This document shows positions 8,418 to 17,359 of a DNA stretch of 64,000 bases, one piece after another. The notes under the pieces are model-generated. The model was not told where the DNA came from. It saw nothing but the letters and a program-made list of their open reading frames with translations, and made no database searches. A program made the translations under genes and the position numbers. Within the stretch, counting starts at the first letter, position 1. Every line of letters starts with the position of its first letter. The DNA is from Candidatus Nitrosotenuis aquarius (GTDB lineage: Archaea; Thermoproteota; Nitrososphaeria; Nitrososphaerales; Nitrosopumilaceae), in NCBI RefSeq assembly GCF_002787055.1, contig NZ_CP024808.1, positions 646,328-710,327 on the forward strand, read 5' to 3'.

Positions 8418-9152
8418 ATGATACCACTAATTGGAATATTTTTGGCAGTGACGCTTCAGGCAAGCACAGTACTAGTGCCTGGAGGAACAGTCACATTCTA
8501 TTTGCATGACGATGATCTCAACACATCGCATCGAGGAATTGACGAAGTCTCTACATCAGGATTGCTTGAATTCAAGCTTGCAGGAACTAGCATTTCCGGA
8601 CCATCTAAAATAGTAGAAACCGGTGTTAATTCAGGGGTCTTTGTAGGCAAGGTTTCAATTCCCACCACAATCAACGGCCGCGACGTAACGCAGGGCGACG
8701 TTCTAGTAATAACATACAATGACGAGTCCGATGCATCAGGCAACTCCCAGACAGTGTCAAAGTCAATCAAGGCAAAAAAATCAACCACGGCACTAGAGAC
8801 ATCGCAAAAAAACATCCGCATAGGCCAAACATTTCAGGTCAGAATCTATGATCCAGACTTTAATCTGGATTCAAGAACCGCTGACAACATTTCACTGAGC
8901 CTAATAGAGTTCAGGGGCTCCAATGGAATCAGAACTACTTTGGCAAATTCGGCATTTGAGGCAAAGACATCAACATTAAGAGAGACAGGAGACAACACAA
9001 ACCAGTTCATAGTCACACTAAAGATGCCAAAGGAAATTGACGGAAAAAGAGTAAAGATTGGCTCTACTGCCCAGCTCAAATTCACAGACACCACGTCCCC
9101 TTCCGGCACAACTGAAAAGCTAAAGACCAACATCAAAATAGGTTTGAAATAA
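8418..9152 (+). CDS. Secreted protein with two Ig-like S-layer-type domains
   Basis: The 244-residue protein starts with a short hydrophobic signal-like segment (MIPLIGIFLAVTLQAS) and then shows two related beta-rich domains (about 18-118 and 125-244). Each opens with G-x-T-hydrophobic strands leading to an acidic D-D-D-L-N or D-P-D-F-N-L-D motif and contains a T-G-x-N-S/T-x-x-F turn. This pattern is common in the S-layer and other surface proteins of ammonia-oxidising archaea, where the acidic loops probably bind Ca2+. The gene follows cofC by 3 bases and so is probably co-transcribed with F420 genes, for no evident biochemical reason. Confidence 0.75.
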   Translation: MIPLIGIFLAVTLQASTVLVPGGTVTFYLHDDDLNTSHRGIDEVSTSGLLEFKLAGTSISGPSKIVETGVNSGVFVGKVSIPTTINGRDVTQGDVLVITYNDESDASGNSQTVSKSIKAKKSTTALETSQKNIRIGQTFQVRIYDPDFNLDSRTADNISLSLIEFRGSNGIRTTLANSAFEAKTSTLRETGDNTNQFIVTLKMPKEIDGKRVKIGSTAQLKFTDTTSPSGTTEKLKTNIKIGLK

Positions 9153-9155
9153 AAT

Positions 9156-9435
9156 TGCGTGCTGGCCATAACCCTCCTTCTGTTTGTAAACGACATTTCG
9201 CTTTGCAGCCTACCTGAGCCATAGGTGCAGATCCCGGCTCTGTTTGGCTTTTCTCTGTATGGGGCAGATTTTTCATTCCGTCTGCTGGAAATCTCAGGGA
9301 TTGCCATCATAGTGCTCCAGTTCGGATTTTTTCTGTTCTGTTGCCTGCCATCTCTGGCTTTGCGTCACCGCAACACACATCTGCATTGAGGGAGGAGTTT
9401 CCTCTGCTTTCGCAGTAATCGTCCACCAGCTCGCA
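9156..9435 (-). ncRNA. rnpB: RNase P RNA
   Basis: The minus strand of this otherwise non-coding gap shows the conserved core of RNase P RNA. A GCGAGCTGG/CCAGCACGC pair closes the ends (P1, one mismatch). CR-I G-A-G-G-A-A-A-C-T-C-C lies near 9390-9400, a CR-II/III-like A-G-A-G-A-T-G-G ... A-C-A-G-A-A follows, a CR-IV-like G-G-C-A-A-T-C-C-C is central, and CR-V A-C-A-G-A-A-G-G-A-G-G-G-T-T-A lies near the 3' end. AAC-U-CCUCC pairs with GGAGGGUU as helix P4 with the universally bulged U. The RNA is the catalytic part of the tRNA 5'-processing enzyme. Ends are approximate. Confidence 0.88.
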
Positions 9436-9464
9436 TTGTGTTGTGGTATAATCAGATATTTACA

Positions 9465-11813
9465 CTATTTGAGTTTGGAGTCAAAGTATTCCTCGTCATA
9501 CCTATGGGCGCGCTTTTCCTTAATAGAGTAGCCAAGGTGTGCAAGGTCGACATAGATTTTGTAGAGGTGTCTGTTTTCGCGCATCCTAGATGATATAATT
9601 CTCCAAAATCTTCTGGCATGGAATTCTGAGAACTGGTGGTCGCGAATGACAAAGAGCGACTTTTTTGTCTTGTCCACCACCTCTAGTGTTTTTGGGGAAA
9701 ACGCCGAGTCTGCCTGGTTGCCTGCACCCAGAATTATTGTCTCATCCTGTATTTTGGAAAAGCTCTCAAGCAGTATGGGTGCAACATTTTTTGTTTTTGG
9801 GTAGACCTTTTCAAACTGGATCTTTTTGATGTCAAGATCAAACATGATCTCATTAATTCTATTCATGATTTCAATTTCGGTTTCCGGCTTTTCCACAACA
9901 CCGCGAACTATACGAATTCTGGACGAGTGCGCCCGGGAAATTGCGTGCGCCACTCGCAGCCCAAGATCAGAGTGTCGCCCTTTATCATACGACACCACAA
10001 GATTTGCCAGGTCCTGCTCAAAATTAGCACCAAGCCGAACACCAATAAAGTCACAGGTCGAAAGGGAAAGCAGCTTTCTGTTGTTTCTCAAAAACGCAAA
10101 GTCGATTATGACCAGATTGATTCCCTGTTCTTCCACAGTAGACAATATAGCGTCGGTTTCATCGTGAGAGACGCGAACCAAGTATCGGTGCCGAATGGAT
10201 TGCGGGATTTGCTGCTTGAGCTCATTGAATTCCTCTATTTCCGATTCGGCCACCTTGTTTGTGGCATCAAGAGGCAAATGTACTGGAATCTTTACTACGC
10301 TCAAAAACGAGATTTCGCCTTGTTTTTCTTGGATGATGGAGTTTGCTATTTTATAATAATTGGTGACGTATTTTGGGTGGTAGATTATCAGGACTCGGTA
10401 TTCCTTGCGCTCTTTGGGCCCCTGGTTGTACACAAGCGGGGCATAGTGCTCTATTTCTTTTTTTGAGGTGTATGATTTGTAGATGATAAATCCAGACACG
10501 ATCCAGATTATTGCAATTACCCAGGATACCGGCTCTGTAAATAACAAGTACACAGACAGCCCAATTGCTGACAAAATTCCAAGTGTCGGAATAATTGGGA
10601 AAAACGGCGTCTTGAATGAATAGTCCAGCTTTTTTCCATAGAGCCGGCGTATTGTGATTGCCGCATAGTTGACTTGGGCAAACAAGAATAAGAACATGAC
10701 ACTTGCGGCAATTGCAAGGCCTGTCAGGTCTAGCGACAATGCCATCACAAGCATTATGATTCCAGATGCAATAGTGGAAATCGCAGGAGTTTTGTATTTT
10801 GGATGAATCTTGCCAAAAAAGTGCGGCAAATTGTAATGAGTTCCCATTGCATATGAGACCCTGCTAGACGAGTACGTAGTTGCGTTCAGTGCAGCAAGAG
10901 TGGAGACAAACCCTCCTGCCAGCACAATCATTGCGCCAAACGGCATAAAGTTCTTTGCAGCCTCCAGTATTCCTAGCTCGCCAAAGCTTCCAATGAACTC
11001 CCATGACGGCTGGCCTACCTTGTCCGATGACAGTCCGCCAATGAATGAAAACGTAAATAGAATGTAAATTGCAATTACGACAAACAATGAAATGAAGATT
11101 GCCCTTGGGATGTTCTTCTTTGGGTTTTTGAGCTCGTTTCCCGTTTGTGCTATGACCTCATATCCCTCAAACGCAATAAAGGTCAGGCCCATTGCTATTA
11201 CAAGGCCGGATATTCCATGCGGGAAAAAGTCTGAAAAGTTCGACGGCCATGTAGGGTTTGCAAACGCCATTGCAAATAACGCTGCGACAATCAATACACC
11301 AATAATTGTGATTTGCGTTATCGTGATTGCGTTTCCAACTTTGCTGGTTGGCGCAGTTCCGCGAACATTGATGAATGTGAAAATCACCACTGCCATTGCC
11401 GCAAATCCTTTTTCTACCATGTCGGAAGATTCCAAGATCCCTGCCATATCCAATAGATGTGCAAAAAACGACGCAAATGCCACCGCGTAAAGACTGCCTG
11501 CTATTGTATGTGCAAACCAAGACATCCATCCACTCAAAAACGCATTAGGCCTGGGCATTCCCTCCCTAACCCAGCGATATCCACCACCAGTGTCTGGAAG
11601 AGCAGAGCTCAGTTCCGCATATGTAAACGCAGTAAATATTGTGATTATTCCGTTTAGCAAAAAGGCGATCATTAGTGCGGGGCCTGCCTCGCCCATGCCA
11701 GGTCCCACCAGAACAAAGATGGCACCTCCTATCATTGCGGCAACGCCTACCATTATCACATCTAACAGGCCTAGGTTACGCGTAAATCCCGCATTTTGGG
11801 CTTCATGTGCCAT
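9465..11813 (-). CDS. APC family amino acid permease fused to universal-stress-type domains
   Basis: The 782-residue protein begins with the APC transporter motif L-G-L-L-D-V-I-M-V-G-V-A-A-M-I-G-G-A-I-F, where the helix-1 break binds substrate, and continues with about twelve helices to residue 440. The remaining 340 residues are soluble and contain two USP-like alpha/beta units (first about 460-600, second about 610-740 with I-L-G-A-G-N-Q). Such permease-USP fusions are known in archaea and may couple transport to nucleotide or stress status. The substrate is unknown; a cationic or other amino acid is likely. The gene stands alone between rnpB and tsr3. Confidence 0.88.
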   Translation of the reverse strand: MAHEAQNAGFTRNLGLLDVIMVGVAAMIGGAIFVLVGPGMGEAGPALMIAFLLNGIITIFTAFTYAELSSALPDTGGGYRWVREGMPRPNAFLSGWMSWFAHTIAGSLYAVAFASFFAHLLDMAGILESSDMVEKGFAAMAVVIFTFINVRGTAPTSKVGNAITITQITIIGVLIVAALFAMAFANPTWPSNFSDFFPHGISGLVIAMGLTFIAFEGYEVIAQTGNELKNPKKNIPRAIFISLFVVIAIYILFTFSFIGGLSSDKVGQPSWEFIGSFGELGILEAAKNFMPFGAMIVLAGGFVSTLAALNATTYSSSRVSYAMGTHYNLPHFFGKIHPKYKTPAISTIASGIIMLVMALSLDLTGLAIAASVMFLFLFAQVNYAAITIRRLYGKKLDYSFKTPFFPIIPTLGILSAIGLSVYLLFTEPVSWVIAIIWIVSGFIIYKSYTSKKEIEHYAPLVYNQGPKERKEYRVLIIYHPKYVTNYYKIANSIIQEKQGEISFLSVVKIPVHLPLDATNKVAESEIEEFNELKQQIPQSIRHRYLVRVSHDETDAILSTVEEQGINLVIIDFAFLRNNRKLLSLSTCDFIGVRLGANFEQDLANLVVSYDKGRHSDLGLRVAHAISRAHSSRIRIVRGVVEKPETEIEIMNRINEIMFDLDIKKIQFEKVYPKTKNVAPILLESFSKIQDETIILGAGNQADSAFSPKTLEVVDKTKKSLFVIRDHQFSEFHARRFWRIISSRMRENRHLYKIYVDLAHLGYSIKEKRAHRYDEEYFDSKLK

Positions 11814-11873
11814 GTCTAACCGACCCCAAAGAGTGTTTGAATAAATCTTTACTCTGAATAGCTTATTTGCTAC

Positions 11874-12377
11874 TCAGTCAATATTTTGTACAATTCCGTA
11901 TTCTGCAAGCAGGGGTCGGATCTGCTCTTCTAGTTCTAGCTTGGAATAGTCTGCGAGCAGCTCGGAATTTAGCTCATAAAATGTGTGACCCCAGTTGAAC
12001 TTTGATAGCAACTCCATTGCAAGATCATCATATCGCAAAATGAATGCGGCCCCTGCAATTGCCTCAACAGTAGTCAGCTTTCCAAGCTTGGCATAGTTTA
12101 CGGGGTTTCCTGCCAAAAGCGGCGGCAGTTTTCTTGGGATTCCTCCAAATCTTTTTTTGAATGTTGTATCTGCCAGGTTCCATGAACAGTCAATTCCGGT
12201 AATAGAGTCGGCAAGCTTTGCGTCATGGTATAGTAGGGTTTGTTTTGCAAACGGGTCCAGTATGATTGTGTTTTGTGCTGTCCTTGTGACAGATTTTGCC
12301 AGATTGAACTTTACTAGCTTGGCAGCTGTGCATTTTTTTGGATCGTCTTGGCGAAACATCAGTACCTGGACATTCAT
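11874..12377 (-). CDS. tsr3: 16S/18S rRNA aminocarboxypropyltransferase Tsr3
   Basis: The 167-residue protein shows the Tsr3 (DUF367) hallmarks: R-Q-D-D-P-K-K-C-T-A-A-K-L near the N-terminus, I-L-D-P-F-A, the core G-I-D-C-S-W-N-L-A, and R-K-L-P-P-L-L-A-G-N-P-V-N-Y with L-T-T-V-E-A-I-A. Tsr3 transfers the aminocarboxypropyl group of S-adenosylmethionine to a hypermodified pseudouridine in the small-subunit rRNA. The start ATG lies in the first copy of a 45-bp tandem repeat; the second copy, upstream, contains an in-frame ATG followed after three codons by TAG, so the downstream ATG must be used. Confidence 0.93.
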   Translation of the reverse strand: MNVQVLMFRQDDPKKCTAAKLVKFNLAKSVTRTAQNTIILDPFAKQTLLYHDAKLADSITGIDCSWNLADTTFKKRFGGIPRKLPPLLAGNPVNYAKLGKLTTVEAIAGAAFILRYDDLAMELLSKFNWGHTFYELNSELLADYSKLELEEQIRPLLAEYGIVQNID

Positions 12378-12460
12378 GATTCCAATACAAAACAGGAGAA
12401 TATCTTCCTACTGGACATTCATGATTCCAATACAAAACAGGAGAATATCTTCCTACTGGA
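12366..12460. repeat. 45-bp tandem duplication spanning the tsr3 start and upstream stop
   Basis: Two identical 45-base units (12366-12410 and 12411-12455) are followed by the first five bases of a third. The repeat includes the tsr3 start codon and runs up to the stop codon of the 1092-residue surface protein gene (12453-12455). It looks like a slippage duplication of the entire intergenic region. Confidence 0.95.
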
Positions 12461-15400
12461 CTTGCTTGTAGACTATCTCGTAGTATAGCTTGGCAGACGG
12501 AACATGGTTTTCTACTTGGATTATCCATGCAGAATCCGGAATGATATCATCGTCTAGTTCTGGAGATATTGCAAATTTTTCTAAAATTGTGTCAGGTCCA
12601 GAATATGTAACCTTGTATGGCAGGCCTGCAAATGTCACAATTTGGTATGCTACATCTTTTGTCTTGGTAGGTCCTGAGATTAGGCATTCTTCTGCCTGTC
12701 CTATGATGCATGTCCCATCATCAGCCAGTATTGTAAGATTTGTAGTCTTTTCAGCGCCTCTTGATGCCACCATGGAGCCTTGGAGTGTGTTTGGTGCAAT
12801 CACCAGATCATCTTTTGTCTGCTCCACTAGGGCAACTTCGACTATTGGGTCTGTGATTCTGTTGAATTTTTCAGATATTTTCACGTCGCTGGTTGCCTTT
12901 TTGGCGAGCTTGTCCACCACCTCAAAGGTAGTCTTGAAAGTGCCAAATTCCGTGTCTGCAATCACTTCGTATGTTCCAAGTGCCGAGTTTGCCGGAATTT
13001 TATAGTCATACGAGTAAAATCCATTCTCATAGCTTCGGGAAATGTCGACTTTTTTGTTGCCCAAACCGCAGTAGAATGTTCCACAGTCGATTTTGTCATC
13101 TTTTTTGTGCTCGACTAGTAAGTTAAGTTTTGCCAAGTACAGAATCTTGTTAGTGGTACCTGTAATGTATGCAGTCTCCCCTGGGAGATACGCCTCTTTA
13201 TCGGTGATAATTGTTAGCGTGGTTTTGCCCGTGACTCCAAGAGGAATGTCGTTTTTGATTTCAAATGTGGCGTCTGCTCGCAGTTTTTGGTATGTTGCAA
13301 CAATCTTGTATTTTCCATCCTTGAATACAGTCAGTGGAAGGTCGTATGTTGTCTTGAATGCGCCGCCCTTGTCCAAATCCAAATTAGAATTAAAGATGAC
13401 CTTGTTAGACATTGTTCGCACCTCAACGTTTACTCTCTCAGCTACCCCACCATATGTGGTGCGCACATCATCTTGTCTTTTAATCACATTACCAGTTACT
13501 TCCAGCTTTTCACCTGGACGATAGACTGCCTTGTTTGACTTTACTTCAATTGGTTTTACCTCTAGCGTGTCCTGTGAGGGATTCTCAGACAGCTTGAAGA
13601 ACAAGTCAATGCTCTGCGAGGTTGCAATTACAGAGACTTTGTATGTCCCAAATACGGTTGGGCGTGCCTGTCTTGGGTCTCTGATGTCTGCCAGATCAAA
13701 GTCCTTTGTTGGCGCAGTCCAGCTCCAAGTGAATCTGCTGTTGTCTATTTTTGCACCACTGCCCACTGTTTTGCCATCAGGCTTTGTTAGGACAATTTTG
13801 ACTGCAGACTGCCCGCTGACTAGGGTTCCCTCCAGATTTACTGTTTCTCCTAGGCCATAGACTTCCTTGTCTAATTTGGCTAGAATTTCCCTGTTTTTGA
13901 CATCAATGTCACTGTCCACTGCAAATGTGGTCTCAAAGATTCTCTTGTCATACATTCCTCGAATTGTATACACGCCAGGCGTAAACGATGACGGATTTAT
14001 CTTAAAGTCAAGCTTGAAATTTCCTGCAGCGTCAGGAATGGCAGTAAACGAGTAAGTGGATGTCTTAGTCACTACCTTGTCTTGGACCAGCTGCTTGCTG
14101 CCAACAAGTGCCACCTTGATTTGCTGGCCCTTGTCATCCATGACAGATATCGACACTGGTGCTACCTCAAAGCTACTGCGCTCTCTTAGCTCAACGTGTC
14201 CGTTTACTAGGACTGTGTCTCCTGGGACATATCTGTCCTTGTCGGATTTTACAAAGTATTTTGGAGTCGCCACATATTCTTCAGGGTTTTCCACTATTTT
14301 GAAATCAGTTGTCGCCTTGCCAAATTCCTTAGACACTGTTACTGTGTAATCACCAAGATTGATTTTTCCTGCAGGGACTTTGAGCTCGTACCTAAATGTG
14401 CTGTCACCTGCCAGCTTTACTTGATCTTTGATTTTGAAAATATTATTTACAGTATTGCCAATAGAGCCAGTGCCTGTCTGAATCACTTCTAAATCCAGTG
14501 CAACTACATACTTGTTGCTCCTACCAGAAATTACGATTGGCTCGCCAGGTGCATATGCGTCCTTGTCAGTTACCAGAATTATTTGTTCTAGGTTTTTTTC
14601 GTCTTTTGCAAGCTCAAATGATGTTTCGGCGTGCTGCTTGCCATAGTCTGCCACAATATCCAGAGTACCATAGACTGGCTTGGTTGGGCTCATGTAGACA
14701 TTACCAGAGAATTCGCCGAACTTGTCTGGAAAGAGCTTGCCAGAAAATATCTGGATTCCATTTGGATTGTACACGGTATACTTGAGGCCCTCGCCTGGAA
14801 TGACATTATTAGTAGAGGCGGAAATCTTGACTGTCTGTCCTGGAATATACGTAGACTTGTCAGTAGAAATGGCAAGCTCCGATATTTCCTCTTCTTGGTC
14901 TGCTATGACTTGTTCTCCCATTGAGAATATTGTCGAGTCTGTTGCTTCGCCGTATTGGACATCAACACGATATGTTCCTGCACCAGCACCAAGAACCTTG
15001 TGTAGTTTTATTTGTGTCTTGTATTCCAAATTCAAGTCCGGGTATATCGTAAAAGATCTTTGATAGCTGCCAGGACCGTCAACATCTATTCGGAGTTGTT
15101 GCTGCGAGAAGAACGGCTTTTCCTGGTATACTCGCTTTGATACATTTCCAGAAATTATTGCTGTTTCATCAAAAATGTAATTTTTCTTGTCCGACTTTAC
15201 AAACACAGTTAGTTCTGTTGATTTTGCGCCAGCCCCAGGAAGCTTGCCATTAGAAGAGCCTGGAGACGACGATTTGAAAATCCAGACATTTGATTCAGAT
15301 ACTACGCCGTCGTATTTTCTCTGCCAGGATTGGAAATCATTTTTCTGATCAGTAATTATCTGGGTTTCATCAACAACTTTTCCCTCCTTGTTCTTTAGCT

Positions 15401-15731
15401 GGACTTTTTCTGAGACATCAGTAAACCACAGGCTTTGGTAAGAATAAACTAGGAATTGTCCTGGCTTTATCATCGTTCCAACTGGCAGAGTCAGAGTCTT
15501 TTTTGTAACAGTAGTCGATGCGATTTTCCATCCACCAATGTCCACCGTTTCATCTGTTGGGTTGTACAGCTCGACCCATTCTGAAACTGTCTTTGAATCA
15601 TCGCCTGCCGGGTTTGTGTCTACTTCATTAATTACAACATGGTCAGCCAAATCCTCAGCACCATACGATACTCCGATTATTCCAACGAATAGTAAAGCTG
15701 CAAATACGCCAGCTAGGGGCAAAGTCCTCAT
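12453..15731 (-). CDS. Large secreted protein: lamin-tail domain plus seven Ig-like repeats
   Basis: The 1092-residue product has a signal peptide (1-24), then a lamin-tail domain (about 28-150: V-V-I-N-E-V-D-T-N-P, E-W-V-E-L-Y-N-P-T, G-W-K-I). Seven repeats follow, each opening with a D/N-K-x-x-Y-x-x-G-E/D/Q motif at about residues 181, 291, 389, 498, 621, 733 and 844, spaced 100-120 residues and each ending in a strand such as T-T-F-E-V. The final 140 residues differ and contain four cysteines' worth of possible disulfides with those at 883 and 888. No C-terminal membrane anchor is visible. It is probably a cell-surface or S-layer-associated protein. Confidence 0.85.
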   Translation of the reverse strand: MRTLPLAGVFAALLFVGIIGVSYGAEDLADHVVINEVDTNPAGDDSKTVSEWVELYNPTDETVDIGGWKIASTTVTKKTLTLPVGTMIKPGQFLVYSYQSLWFTDVSEKVQLKNKEGKVVDETQIITDQKNDFQSWQRKYDGVVSESNVWIFKSSSPGSSNGKLPGAGAKSTELTVFVKSDKKNYIFDETAIISGNVSKRVYQEKPFFSQQQLRIDVDGPGSYQRSFTIYPDLNLEYKTQIKLHKVLGAGAGTYRVDVQYGEATDSTIFSMGEQVIADQEEEISELAISTDKSTYIPGQTVKISASTNNVIPGEGLKYTVYNPNGIQIFSGKLFPDKFGEFSGNVYMSPTKPVYGTLDIVADYGKQHAETSFELAKDEKNLEQIILVTDKDAYAPGEPIVISGRSNKYVVALDLEVIQTGTGSIGNTVNNIFKIKDQVKLAGDSTFRYELKVPAGKINLGDYTVTVSKEFGKATTDFKIVENPEEYVATPKYFVKSDKDRYVPGDTVLVNGHVELRERSSFEVAPVSISVMDDKGQQIKVALVGSKQLVQDKVVTKTSTYSFTAIPDAAGNFKLDFKINPSSFTPGVYTIRGMYDKRIFETTFAVDSDIDVKNREILAKLDKEVYGLGETVNLEGTLVSGQSAVKIVLTKPDGKTVGSGAKIDNSRFTWSWTAPTKDFDLADIRDPRQARPTVFGTYKVSVIATSQSIDLFFKLSENPSQDTLEVKPIEVKSNKAVYRPGEKLEVTGNVIKRQDDVRTTYGGVAERVNVEVRTMSNKVIFNSNLDLDKGGAFKTTYDLPLTVFKDGKYKIVATYQKLRADATFEIKNDIPLGVTGKTTLTIITDKEAYLPGETAYITGTTNKILYLAKLNLLVEHKKDDKIDCGTFYCGLGNKKVDISRSYENGFYSYDYKIPANSALGTYEVIADTEFGTFKTTFEVVDKLAKKATSDVKISEKFNRITDPIVEVALVEQTKDDLVIAPNTLQGSMVASRGAEKTTNLTILADDGTCIIGQAEECLISGPTKTKDVAYQIVTFAGLPYKVTYSGPDTILEKFAISPELDDDIIPDSAWIIQVENHVPSAKLYYEIVYKQVQ

Positions 15732-15864
15732 TTTTTCTACCTACGTAATTTCGAGCCCAATATCATTTTAGATCTAAATTGAGCAAAAGTTGAGCAAGTG
15801 GTGAATTGGGGGTGCATTTTACCCATTTTGGGCGTTGATTGCTAAAAAAGAATGCGTATGATTC

Positions 15865-16107
15865 CTATTTGATACCATCACAGTTTGGGCACTTGCCGCC
15901 AGTGATTTTTGCCCCGCAATGAACACAGATTCCCTCTGGAATTTCTTTTTGGAGTTTTAGATTTTTTCGACCTACATATGCCTTGATTCCAACATATATT
16001 GCAACTGCAATCAGCACTGAATAGATTAGAGGAAGTCCTGCGCCAAGAAGACCAATCATGAAAAACAAAATTCCGGCAATTAGAATCCATTCGCGTTTTG
16101 CGCCCAA
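15865..16107 (-). CDS. Small membrane protein with C-terminal zinc ribbon
   Basis: An 80-residue protein has two closely spaced membrane helices (about 8-25 and 27-45), a short basic stretch, and a C-terminal zinc ribbon C-V-H-C-G-A-K-I-x5-C-P-N-C-D. The zinc ribbon probably faces the cytosol. I do not recognise a named family. The 133 bases upstream of the large surface gene separate the two, so it is likely a unit of its own; its 5' end faces tRNA-Pro 45 bases away. Confidence 0.7.
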   Translation of the reverse strand: MGAKREWILIAGILFFMIGLLGAGLPLIYSVLIAVAIYVGIKAYVGRKNLKLQKEIPEGICVHCGAKITGGKCPNCDGIK

Positions 16108-16151
16108 CGATTCAGTACAAAAAATCTCAATTAAAAATGATATTATTAAAG

Positions 16152-16225
16152 TGGGATCGGCCGGATTTGAACCGACGACCTCAGGTACCCAAAACCCGAA
16201 TCATACCAAGCTAGACCACGATCCC
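16152..16225 (-). tRNA. tRNA-Pro (anticodon TGG)
   Basis: The minus strand folds as a tRNA: acceptor GGGATCG/CGATCCC, D arm with GCTTGGTA, anticodon stem CGGGT/ACCTG around the loop TTTGGGT, which places TGG at positions 34-36, and T arm GTCGG-TTCAAAT-CCGGC. No intron and no encoded CCA; the discriminator is A. It decodes CCA and, by wobble, other proline codons. Confidence 0.95.
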
Positions 16226-16263
16226 GCTTGTGTGTGCAAATTTTTTGCCCCAATTTAAGATGT

Positions 16264-17190
16264 ATGATTTTAAATAACTATTCCAGTCCAGTGCAACTAT
16301 TGCAATTAGACGATTACATCAAGGCAGGCAAAATAGCATCCGAGGTCCGTGAGCTTGCAAGGGCCAAGGACTGGGTTGGAAAAACGCTCTACGAAATCTG
16401 CGAAACAGTCGAATCTGAAATCCAGTCACGCGGAGGAAAATGCGCATTTCCAGTAAACGCAAGTCTAAACGAGATTGCAGCCCACTACACCGCAGAGCCA
16501 AACGACCCCAAGGTCCTGACCAGCTCGGATCTGATCAAAATAGATCTTGGAGTCCAGATAAACGGATACATTGCAGACACCGCAGTATCCGTGTCTTATG
16601 ATCCCCAGTCTGCAATATTGGTAGAAACGGCAGAAGAGGCACTCAAGGCGGCAATGGCAATGGTAAAGGAGGGAACCAAGTCAAGCGAAATTGGAAAGAC
16701 AATACAAAAAACTGTAATGCAGTACAATCTCAAGCCAATTGCAAACTTGTCAGGTCATTCCCTAGAACAATACACGATCCATGCGGGAAAATCAATCCCA
16801 AACATGTGGTCAATTGGCTCCTTTGCTCTATCCACAAAGGAAGCATATGCCTGTGAGCCATTTGTCACCACGTCAAAGGGGCTAGGGTTTGTCAGGGAGG
16901 GAAAGACAAGGAACATTTTCGGCCTCGTCTCACGCAAAAAGACAAAGAACGAAAATGCAAACAAGCTAGTCGACTTTATCTGGGACAACTTCAACACACT
17001 GCCATTTGCCCTCAGGTGGATAACAAAGTCATACGAGGAAAAAGAGGCAAGAACACTGCTTGAGGAATTGATAAAAAACAAAATTGTTCGCGCATATCCA
17101 GTGCTCAATGAGGCAAATAGTCAGCGCGTAGCGCAGGCAGAGCACACGTTCATCCCTACCGCAACGAGTGCAATAGTAACTACTCTATAG
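16264..17190 (+). CDS. map: Type II methionine aminopeptidase
   Basis: From the ATG at 16264 the gene encodes 308 residues, normal for archaeal type II MetAP. The pita-bread fold residues are visible: I-D-L-G-V-Q-I-N-G-Y-I-A-D-T-A (two metal-binding aspartates), G-H-S-L-E-Q-Y (active-site His), and a C-terminal E-H-T-F (metal-binding Glu). The enzyme removes the initiator methionine from nascent proteins. A longer frame from 16228 would begin 3 bases from the divergent tRNA-Pro and adds no family residues. Confidence 0.93.
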   Translation: MILNNYSSPVQLLQLDDYIKAGKIASEVRELARAKDWVGKTLYEICETVESEIQSRGGKCAFPVNASLNEIAAHYTAEPNDPKVLTSSDLIKIDLGVQINGYIADTAVSVSYDPQSAILVETAEEALKAAMAMVKEGTKSSEIGKTIQKTVMQYNLKPIANLSGHSLEQYTIHAGKSIPNMWSIGSFALSTKEAYACEPFVTTSKGLGFVREGKTRNIFGLVSRKKTKNENANKLVDFIWDNFNTLPFALRWITKSYEEKEARTLLEELIKNKIVRAYPVLNEANSQRVAQAEHTFIPTATSAIVTTL

Positions 17191-17359
17191 CCTGGCCGAA
17201 AATCTTTGAGATACTAGTCGGGATTTTGCAGGTTGTGCATTCCGAAGCATGTACAAAAAGACAGTCGCCTTCCTGAAATTTCCTTTTGGTCTCCTTTTTG
17301 CAAGAGGGACATTTTTCTATTGTAAATGCGACCAGCGGTTTTTCTTTTTTTGAGAACAT
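17180..17359 (-). CDS. Small zinc-ribbon protein
   Basis: A 59-residue frame starts at the ATG ending at 17359, sharing one base with the TAA of the upstream DUF1512 gene (TAATG), which argues strongly for translational coupling. The product has C-P-S-C near residue 17 and C-T-T-C near residue 41, a plausible single zinc site, within a Lys/Glu-rich chain. No family is recognised. Its 3' end overlaps the convergent map gene by 11 bases. Confidence 0.75.
   Translation of the reverse strand: MFSKKEKPLVAFTIEKCPSCKKETKRKFQEGDCLFVHASECTTCKIPTSISKIFGQAIE

Noticed and set aside
8846-9310. Minus-strand open frame of 154 codons
   Set aside because: Half lies antisense to the Ig-like protein gene and half in the RNase P RNA gene; no family similarity.
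12366-12460. Possible CRISPR or phage attachment repeat
   Set aside because: There are only two adjacent identical units without spacers, and no cas genes or integrase nearby. It is a simple tandem duplication.
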